In this document: one piece after another, positions 49,648 to 61,600 of the stretch
Layout of the letters: each line of letters starts with the position of its first letter
Position numbering within the stretch: position 1 is the stretch's first letter
Assembly (NCBI GenBank): GCA_032718475.1
Contig: JAUCBJ010008551.1
Span: 1-64,000, forward strand
DNA: 64,000 nucleotides
Direction: 5' to 3'
Origin: Nemertoderma westbladi
Lineage: Eukaryota; Xenacoelomorpha; Nemertodermatida; Nemertodermatidae
Translations under genes and position numbers: made by a program
Notes under the pieces: model-generated
Seen by the model: only the letters and a program-made list of their open reading frames with translations
The model's database searches: none
What the model was told of the DNA's origin: nothing

Positions 49648-52600
49648 AGTGGGACACGTCAACCTGTAACAGATACGGGACAATATGGTACAAAGTTGGA
49701 CACGTCAACCTGTAACAGATACGGGACAATAAGGTACAAAGTGGGACACGTCAATCTGTAACAGATACGGGACAATAAGGTACAAAGTGGGACACGTTCA
49801 TCTGTACCAGATACGGGACAATAAGGTACAAAGTGGGACACGTTCATATGTACCAGATACGGGACAATAAGGTACAAAGTGGGAAACGTCAACCTGTAAC
49901 AGATACGGGACAATAAGGTACAAAGTGGGACACGTTCACCTGTAACAGATACGGGACAATAAGGTAAAAAGTGGGACACGTCAACCTGTAACAGATACGG
50001 GACAATAAGGTACAAAGTGGGACACGTCAACCTGTAACAGATACGGGATAATAAGGTACAAAGTGGGACACATTCATCTGTACCAGATACGGGACAATAA
50101 GGTACAAAGTGGGACACGTCAACCTGTAACAGATACGGGACAATAAGGTACAAAGTGGGACACGTTCATCTGTACCAGATACGGGACAACACGATACAAA
50201 GTGGAACACGTTCATCTGTAACAGATACGGGACAATAAGGTACAAAGTGGGACATGTTCACCTGTACCAGATACGGGACAATAAGGTACAAAGTGGGACA
50301 CGTCAACCTGTAACAGATACGGGACAATAAGGTACAAAGTGGGACACGTCAACCTGTAACAGATACGGGACAATAAGGTACAAAGTGGGACACGTCAACC
50401 TGTAACAGATACGGGACAATAACGTACAAAGTGGGACACGTCAACCTGTAACAGATACGGGACAATAAGGTACAAAGTGGGACACGTCAACCTGTAACAG
50501 ATACGGGACAATAAGGTACAAAGTGGGACATGTTCATCTGTACCAGATACGGGACAATTCGATACAAAGTGGAACACGTTCATCTGTAATAGATACGGGA
50601 CAATAAGGTACAAAGTGGGACACGTTCATCTGTACCAGATACGGGACAATAAGGTACAAAGTGGGACACGTTCATCTGTAACAAATACGGGACAATAAGG
50701 TACAAAGTGGGACACGTTCACCTGTACCAGATACGGGACAATAAGGTACAAAGTGGGACACGTCAACCTGCAACAGATACGGGACAATAAGGTACAAAGT
50801 GGGACACGTTCATCTGTACCAGATACGGGACAATAAGGTACAAAGTGGGACACGTCAACCTGTAACAGATACGGGACAATAAGGTACAAAGTGGGACACG
50901 TTCATCTGTACCAGATACGGGACAATAAGGTACAAAGTGGGACACGTCAACCTGTAACAGATACGGGACAATAAGGTACAAAGTGGGACACGTTCATCTG
51001 TACCAGATACGGGACAATAAGGTACAAAGTGGGACACGTCAACCTGTAACAGATACTGGACAATAAGGTACAAAGTGGGACACGTTCACCTGTGACAGAT
51101 ACGGGACAATAAGGTACAAAGTGGGACACGTTCATATGTACCAGATACGGGACAATAAGGTACAAAGTGGGACACGTCAACCTGTAACAGATACGGGGCA
51201 ATAAGGTACAAAGTGGGACACGTTCATCTGTACCAGATACGGGACAATAAGGTACAAAGTGGGACACGTCAACCTGTAACAGATACGGGACAATGAGGTA
51301 CAAAGTGGGACACGTTCATATGTACCAGATACGGGACAATAAGGTACAAAGTGGGACACGTTCACCTGTAACAGATACGGGGCAATAAGGTACAAAGTGG
51401 GACACGTTCATCTGTACCAGATACGGGACAATAAGGTACAAAGTGGGACACGTCAACCTGTAACAGATACGGGACAATAAGGTACAAAGTGGGACACGTC
51501 AACCTGTAACAGATACGGGACAATAAGGTACAAAGTGGGACACGTTCACCTGTAACAGATACGGGACAATAAGGTACAAAGTGGGACACGTTCACCTGTA
51601 ACAGATACGGGACAATAAGGTACAAAGTGGGACACGTTCATCTGTACCAGATACGGGACAATAAGGTACAAAGTGGGACACGTTCACCTGTAACAAATAC
51701 GGGACAATAAGGTACAAAGTGGGACACGTTCATATGTACCAGATACGGGACAATAAGGCACAAAGTGGGACACCTCAACCTGTAACAGATACGGGACAAT
51801 AAGGTACAAAGTGGGACACGTTCATATGTACCAGATACGGGACAATAAGGCACAAAGTGGGACACGTCAACCTGTAACAGATACGGGACAATAAGGTACA
51901 AAGTGGGACACGTTCATATGTACCAGATACGGGACAATAAGGCACAAAGTGGGACACGTCAACCTGTAACAGATACGGGACAATAAGGTACAAAGTGGGA
52001 CACGTACATATGTACCAGATACGGGACAATAAGGCACAAAGTGGGACACGTCAACCTGTAACAGATACGGGACAATAAGGTACAAAGTGGGACACGTTCA
52101 CCTGTAACAGATACGGGACAATAAGGTACAAAGTGGGACACGTCAACCTGTAACAGATACGGGACAATAAGGTACAAAGTGGGACACGTCAACCTGTAAC
52201 AGATACGGGACAATAAGGTACAAAGTGGGACACGTTCATATGTACCAGATACGGGACAATAAGGCACAAAGTGGGACACGTCAACCTGTAACAGATACGG
52301 GACAATAAGGTACAAAGTGGGACACGTTCATCTGTAACAGATACGGGACAATAACGTACAAAGTGGGACACGTCAACCTGTAACAGATACGGGACAATAA
52401 GGTACAAAGTGGGACACGTCAACCTGTAACAGATACGGGACAATAAGGTACAAAGTGGGACACGTTCATATGTACCAGATACGGGACAATAAGGTACAAA
52501 GTGGGACACGTCAACTTGTAACAGATACGGGACAATAAGGTACAAAGTGGGACACGTTCATATGTACCAGATACGGGACAATAAGGCACAAAGTGGGACA

Positions 52601-55600
52601 CGTCAACCTGTAACAGATACGGGACAATAAGGTACAAAGTGGGACACGTTCACCTGTAACAGATACGGGACAATAAGGTACAAAGTGGGACACGTTCATC
52701 TGTACCAGATACGGGACAATAAGGTACAAAGTGGGACACGTCAACCTGTAACAGATACGGGACAATAAGGTACAAAGTGGGACACGTCAACCTCTAACAT
52801 ATACGGGACAATAAGGTACAAAGTGGGACACGTCAACCTGTAACAGATACGGGACAATAAGGTACAAAGTGGGACACGTCAACCTGTAACAGATACGGGA
52901 CAATAAGGTACAAAGTGGGACACGTTCATCTGTACCAGATACGGGACAATAAGGCACAAAGTGGGACACGTCAACCTGTAACAGATACGTGACAATAAGG
53001 TACAAAGTGGGACACGTCAACCTGCACAACAGATACGGGACAATAAGGTACCAAGTGGGACACGTTCATCTGTACCAAATACGGGACAATAAGGTACAAA
53101 GTGGGACACGTTCACCTGTAACAGATACGGGGCAATAAGGTACAAAGTGGGACACGTTCATCTGTAACAGATACGGGACAATAAGGTACAAAGTGGGACA
53201 CGTTCACCTGTAACAGATACGGGGCAATAAGGTACAAAGTGGGACACGTTCACCTGTAACAGATACGGGACAATAAGGTACAAAGTGGGACACGTCAAAC
53301 CTGTAGCAGATACGGGACAATAAGGTACAAAGTGGGACACGTTCAACTGTAACAGATACGGGACAATAAGGTATAAAGTGGGACACGTCAACCTGTAACA
53401 GATACGGGACAATAAGGTACAAAGTGGCACACGTCAACCTGTACCAGATACGGGACAATAAGGTACAGAGTGGGACACGTTCATCTGTACCAGATACAGG
53501 ACAATAAGGTACCAAGTGGGACACGTTCACCTGTAACAGATACGGGACAATAAGGTACAAAGTGGGGCACGTCAACCTGTTACAGATACGGGACAATAAG
53601 GTACAAAGTGGGAGATGTTCATCTGTAACAGATACGGGACAATAAGGTAAAAAGTGGGACACGTTCATCTGTACCAGATACGGGACAATAAGGTACAAAG
53701 TGGGACACGTTCATGTGTACCAGATACGGGACAATAAGGTACAAAGTGGGACACGTCAACCTGTAACAGATACGGGACAATAAGGTACAAAGTGGGACAC
53801 GTTCATCTGTACCAGATACGGGACAATAAGGTACAAAGTGGAAAACGTTCATCTGTACCAGATACGGGACAATAAGGTACAAATTGGGACACGTCAACCT
53901 GTAACAGATACGGGACAATAAGGTACAAAGTGGGACACGTTCATCTGTACCAGATACGGGACAATAAGGTACAAAGTGGGACACGTCAACCTGTAACAGA
54001 TACGGGACAATGAGGTACAAAGTGGGACACGTTCATATGTACCAGATACGGGACAATAAGGTACAAAGTGGGACACGTTCACCTGTAACAGATACGGGGC
54101 AATAAGGTACAAAGTGGGACACGTTCATCTGTACCAGATACGGGACAATAAGGTACAAAGTGGGACACGTCAACCTGTAACAGCTACGGGACAATAAGGT
54201 ACAAAGTGGGACACGTCAACCTGTAACAGATACGGGACAATAAGGTACAAAGTGGGACACGTTCACCTGTAACAGATACGGGACATTAAGGTACAAAGTG
54301 GGACACGTCAACCTGTAACAGATACGGGACAATAAGGTACAAAGTGGGACACGTTCATCTGTACCAGATACGGGACAATAAGGTACAAAGTGGGACACGT
54401 TCACCTGTAACAGATACGGGACAATAAGGTACAAAGTGGGACACGTTCATATGTACCAGATACGGGACAATAAGGCACAAAGTGGGACACGTCAACCTGT
54501 AACAGATACGTGACAATAAGGTACAAAGTGGGACATATTCAACTGTAACAGATACGTGACAATAAGGTACAAAGTGGGACACGTTCACCTGTAACAGATA
54601 CGGGACAATAAGGTACAAAGTGGGACACGTTCACCTGTAACAGATACGGGATAATAAGGTACAAAGTGGGACACGTTCATCTGTACCAGATACGGGACAA
54701 TAAGGTACAAAGTGGGACACGTCAACCTGTAACAGATACGGGACAATAAGGTACAAAGTGGGACACGTCAACCTGTAACAGATACGGGACAATAAGGTAC
54801 AAAGTGGGACACGTTCATATGTACCAGATACGGGACAATAAGGTACAAAGTGGGACACGTCAACCTGTAACAGATACGGGACAATAAGGTACAAAGTGGG
54901 ACACGTTCACCTGTAACAGATACGGGACAATAAGGTACAAAGTGGGACACGTTCATCTGTACCAGATACGGGACAATAAGGTACAAAGTGGGACACGTCA
55001 ACCTGTAACAGATACGGGACAATAAGGTACAAAGTGGGACACGTCAACCTGTAACAGATACGGGACAATAAGGTACAAAGTGGGACACGTTCATATGTAC
55101 CAGATACGGGACAATAAGGTACAAAGTGGGACACGTCAACATGTAACAGATACGGGACAATAAGGTACAAAGTGGGACACGTTCATCTGTACCAGATACG
55201 GGACAATAAGGTACAAAGTGGGACACGTCAACCTGTAACAGATACGGGACAATAAGGTACAAAGTGGGACACGTCAACCTGTAACAGATACGGGACAATA
55301 AGGTACAAAGTGGGACACGTTCATATGTACCAGATACGGGACAATAAGGTACAAAGTGGGACACGTCAACCTGTAACAGATACGGGACAATAAGGTACAA
55401 AGTGGGACACGTTCACCTGTAACAGATACGGGACAATAAGGTACAAAGTGGGACACGTTCATCTGTACCAGATACGGGACAATAAGGTACAAAGTGGGAC
55501 ACGTCAACCTGTAACAGATACGGGACAATAAGGTACAAAGTGGGACACGTCAACCTGTAACAGATACGGGACAATAAGGTACAAAGTGGGACACGTTCAT

Positions 55601-58600
55601 ATGTACCAGATACGGGACAATAAGGTACAAAGTGGGACACGTCAACCTGTAACAGATACGGGACAATAAGGTACAAAGTGGGACACGTTCATCTGTACCA
55701 GATACGGGACAATAAGGTACAAAGTGGGACATATTCAACTGTAACAGATACGTGACAATAAGGTACAAAGTGGGACACGTTCACCTGTAACAGATACGGG
55801 ACAATAAGGTACAAAGTGGGACACGTTCATCTGTACCAGATACGGGACAATAAGGTACAAAGTGGGACATATTCAACTGTAACAGATACGTGACAATAAG
55901 GTACAAAGTGGGACACGTTCACCTGTAACAGATACGGGACAATAAGGTACAAAGTGGGACACGTTCATCTGTAACAGATACGGGACAATAAGGTACAAAG
56001 TGGGACACGTTCATCTGTACCAGATACGGGACAATAAGGTACAAAGTGGGACACGTTCACCTGTAACAGATACGGGACAATAAGGTACAAAGTGGGACAC
56101 GTCAACCTGTAACAGATACGGGACAATAAGGTACAAAGTGGGAACACGTTCACCTGTAACAGATACGTGACAATAAGGTACAAAGTGGGACACGTCAACC
56201 TGTAACAGATACGGGACAATAAGGTACAAAGTGGGACACGTTCATCTGTACCAGATACGGGACAATAAGGTACAAAGTGGGACATATTCAACTGTAACAG
56301 ATACGGGACAATAAGGTACAAAGTGGGACACGTTCACCTGTAACAGATACGGGACAATAAGGTACAAAGTGGGACACGTTCATCTGTACCAGATACGGGA
56401 CAATAAGGTACAAAGTGGGACATATTCAACTGTAACAGATACGTGACAATAAGGTACAAAGTGGGACACGTTCACCTGTAACAGATACGGGACAATAAGG
56501 TACAAAGTGGGACACGTTCATCTGTACCAGATACGGGACAATAAGGTACAAAGTGGGACACGTTCACCTGTAACAGATACGGGACAATAAGGTACAAAGT
56601 GGGAACACGTTCACCTGTAACAGATACGTGACAATAAGGTACAAAGTGGGACACGTCAACCTGTAACAGATACGGGACAATAAGGTACAAAGTGGGACAC
56701 GTTCATCTGTACCAGATACGGGACAATAAGGTACAAAGTGGGACATATTCAACTGTAACAGATACGGGACAATAAGGTACAAAGTGGGACACGTTCACCT
56801 GTAACAGATACGGGACAATAAGGTACAAAGTGGGACACGTTCATCTGTACCAGATACGGGACAATAAGGTACAAAGTGGGACATATTCAACTGTAACAGA
56901 TACGTGACAATAAGGTACAAAGTGGGACACGTTCACCTGTAACAGATACGGGACAATAAGGTACAAAGTGGGACACGTTCATCTGTAACAGATACGGGAC
57001 AATAAGGTACAAAGTGGGACACGTCAACCTGTAACAGATACGGGACAATAACGTACAAAGCGGGACACTTCAACCTGTACCAGATACGGGACAATAAGGC
57101 ACAAAGTGGGACACGTCAACCTGTAACAGATACGGGACAATAAGGTACAAAGTGGGACACGTTCATCTGTACCAGATACGGGAAAATAAGGTACAAAGTG
57201 GGACACGTTCATCTGTACCAGATACGGGACAATAACGTACAAAGTGGGACACGTTCATCTGTACCAGATACGGGACAATAACGTACAAAGTGGGACACGT
57301 TCATCTGTACCAGATACGGGACAATAAGGTACAAAGTGGGACACGTTCATCTGTACCAGATACGGGACAATAAGGTACAAAGTGGGACACGTTCATCTGT
57401 AACAGATACGGGACAATAACGTACAAAGCGGGACACTTCAACCTGTACCAGATACGGGACAATAAGGCACAAAGTGGGACACGTCAACCTGTAACAGATA
57501 CGGGACAATAAGGTACAAAGTGGGACACGTTCATCTGTACCAGATACGGGACAATAAGGTACAAAGTGGAACACGTTCATCTGTAACAGATACGGGACAA
57601 TAAGGTACAAAGTGGGACACGTCAACCTGTAACAGATACGGGACAATAACGTACAAAGCGGGACACTTCAACCTGTACCAGATACGGGACAATAATGCAC
57701 AAAGTGGGACACGTCAACCTGTAACAGATACGGGACAATAAGGTACAAAGTGGGACACGTTCATCTGTACCAGATACGGGACAATAAGGTACAAAGTGGG
57801 ACACGTTCATCTGTACCAGATACGGGACAATAACGTACAAAGTGGGACACGTTCATCTGTACCAGATACGGGACAATAAGGTACAAAGTGGGACATATTC
57901 AACTGTAACAGATACGTGACAATAAGGTACAAAGTGGGACACGTTCACCTGTAACAGATACGGGACAATAAGGTACAAAGTGGGACACGTTCATCTGTAC
58001 CAGATACGGGACAATAAGGTACAAAGTGGGACACGTTCACCTGTAACAGATACGGGACAATAAGGTACAAAGTGGGAACACGTTCACCTGTAACAGATAC
58101 GTGACAATAAGGTACAAAGTGGGACACGTCAACCTGTAACAGATACGGGACAATAAGGTACAAAGTGGGACACGTTCATCTGTACCAGATACGGGACAAT
58201 AAGGTACAAAGTGGGACATATTCAACTGTAACAGATACGGGACAATAAGGTACAAAGTGGGACACGTTCACCTGTAACAGATACGGGACAATAAGGTACA
58301 AAGTGGGACACGTTCATCTGTACCAGATACGGGACAATAAGGTACAAAGTGGGACATATTCAACTGTAACAGATACGTGACAATAAGGTACAAAGTGGGA
58401 CACGTTCACCTGTAACAGATACGGGACAATAAGGTACAAAGTGGGACACGTTCATCTGTAACAGATACGGGACAATAAGGTACAAAGTGGGACACGTCAA
58501 CCTGTAACAGATACGGGACAATAACGTACAAAGCGGGACACTTCAACCTGTACCAGATACGGGACAATAAGGCACAAAGTGGGACACGTCAACCTGTAAC

Positions 58601-61600
58601 AGATACGGGACAATAAGGTACAAAGTGGGACACGTTCATCTGTACCAGATACGGGACAATAAGGTACAAAGTGGGACACGTTCATCTGTACCAGATACGG
58701 GACAATAACGTACAAAGTGGGACACGTTCATCTGTACCAGATACGGGACAATAACGTACAAAGTGGGACACGTTCATCTGTACCAGATACGGGACAATAA
58801 GGTACAAAGTGGGACACGTTCATCTGTACCAGATACGGGACAATAAGGTACAAAGTGGGACACGTTCATCTGTAACAGATACGGGACAATAACGTACAAA
58901 GCGGGACACTTCAACCTGTACCAGATACGGGACAATAAGGCACAAAGTGGGACACGTCAACCTGTAACAGATACGGGACAATAAGGTACAAAGTGGGACA
59001 CGTTCATCTGTACCAGATACGGGACAATAAGGTACAAAGTGGAACACGTTCATCTGTAACAGATACGGGACAATAAGGTACAAAGTGGGACACGTCAACC
59101 TGTAACAGATACGTGACAATAAGGTACAAAGTGGGACACGTCAACCTGTAACAGATACGGGACAATAAGGTACAAAGTGGGACACGTTCATCTGTACCAG
59201 ATACGGGACAATAAGGTACAAAGTGGGACATATTCAACTGTAACAGATACGGGACAATAAGGTACAAAGTGGGACACGTTCACCTGTAACAGATACGGGA
59301 CAATAAGGTACAAAGTGGGACACGTTCATCTGTACCAGATACGGGACAATAAGGTACAAAGTGGGACATATTCATCTGTAACAGATACGTGACAATAAGG
59401 TACAAAGTGGGACACGTTCACCTGTAACAGATACGGGACAATAAGGTACAAAGTGGGACACGTTCATCTGTAACAGATACGGGACAATAAGGTACAAAGT
59501 GGGACACGTCAACCTGTAACAGATACGGGACAATAACGTACAAAGCGGGACACTTCAACCTGTACCAGATACGGGACAATAAGGCACAAAGTGGGACACG
59601 TCAACCTGTAACAGATACGGGACAATAAGGTACAAAGTGGGACACGTTCATCTGTACCAGATACGGGACAATAAGGTACAAAGTGGGACACGTTCATCTG
59701 TACCAGATACGGGACAATAACGTACAAAGTGGGACACGTTCATCTGTACCAGATACGGGACAATAACGTACAAAGTGGGACACGTTCATCTGTACCAGAT
59801 ACGGGACAATAAGGTACAAAGTGGGACACGTTCATCTGTACCAGATACGGGACAATAAGGTACAAAGTGGGACACGTTCATCTGTAACAGATACGGGACA
59901 ATAACGTACAAAGCGGGACACTTCAACCTGTACCAGATACGGGACAATAAGGCACAAAGTGGGACACGTCAACCTGTAACAGATACGGGACAATAAGGTA
60001 CAAAGTGGGACACGTTCATCTGTACCAGATACGGGACAATAAGGTACAAAGTGGGACATGTTCACATGTACCAGATACGGGACAATAAGGTACAAAGTGG
60101 GACACGTTCATCTGTACCAGATACGGGACAATAACGTACAAAGTGGGACACGTTCACCTATACCAGATACGGGACAATAAGATACAAAGTGGAACACGTT
60201 CATTTGTAACAGATACGGGACAATAAGATACAAAGTGGGACACGTTCACCTGTACCAGATACGGGACAATAAGGTACAAAGTGGGACACGTCAACCTGTA
60301 ACAGATACGGGACAATAAGGTACAAAGTGGGACACGTTCATCTGTAACAGATACGGGACAATAAGGTACAAAGTGGGACACGTTCATCTGTACCAGATAC
60401 GGGACAATAAGGTACAAAGTGGGACACGTTCATCTGTAACAGATACGGGACAATAAGGTACAAAGTGGGACACGTTCACCTGTAACAGATACGGGACAAT
60501 AAGGTACAAAGTGGGACATGTTCACATGTACCAGATACGGGACAATAAGGTACAAAGTGGGACATGTTCACATGTACCAGATACGGGACAATAAGGTACA
60601 AAGTGGGACACGTTCATCTGTACCAGATACGGGACAATAACGTACAAAGTGGGACATGTTCACATGTACCAGATACGGGACAATAAGGTACAAAGTGGGA
60701 CACGTTCATCTGTACCAGATACGGGACAATAACGTACAAAGTGGGACACGTTCACCTGTACCAGATACGGGACAATAAGGTACAAAGTGGGACATGTTCA
60801 CATGTACCAGATACGGGACAATAAGGTACAAAGTGGGACACGTTCATCTGTACCAGATACGGGACAATAAGGTACAAAGTGGGACATGTTCACATGTACC
60901 AGATACGGAACAATAAGGTACAAAGTGGGATACGTTCATATGTACCAGATACGGGACAATAAGGTACAAAGTGGGACACGTTCATCTGTAACAGATACGG
61001 GACAATAAGGTACAAAGTGGGACACGTTCATATGTACCAGATACGGGACAATAAGGTACAAAGTGGGACACGTTCATCTGTAACAGATACGGGACAATAA
61101 GGTACAAAGTGGGACACGTCAACCTGTAACAGATACGGGACAATAAGGTACAAAGTGGGACACGTTCATATGTAACAGATACGGGACAATAAGGTACAAA
61201 GTGGGACACGTTCACCTGTAATAGATACGGGACAATAAGGTACAAAGTGGGACACGTTCATCTGTACCAGATACGGGACAATAAGGTACAAAGTGGGACA
61301 TGTTCACATGTACCAGATACGGGACAATAAGGTACAAAGTGGGACACGTTCATCTGTTCCAGATACGTGACAATAAGGTACAAAGTGGGACACGTTCATC
61401 TGTACCAGATACGGGACAATAAGGTACAAAGTGGGACATGTTCACATGTACCAGATACGGGACAATAAGGTACAAAGTGGGACACGTTCATCTGTACCAG
61501 ATACGGGACAATAAGGTACAAAGAGGGACATGTTCACATGTACCAGATACGGGACAATAAGGTACAAAGTGGGACACGTTCATCTGTACCAGATACGGGA

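Noticed and set aside
60050-61560. GGACATGTTC as a p53-type half-site array in the ACATGTTCACATG monomers
   Set aside because: It matches RRRCWWGYYY, but only one half-site per monomer fits and the other classes do not. With one satellite variant involved, chance is enough.
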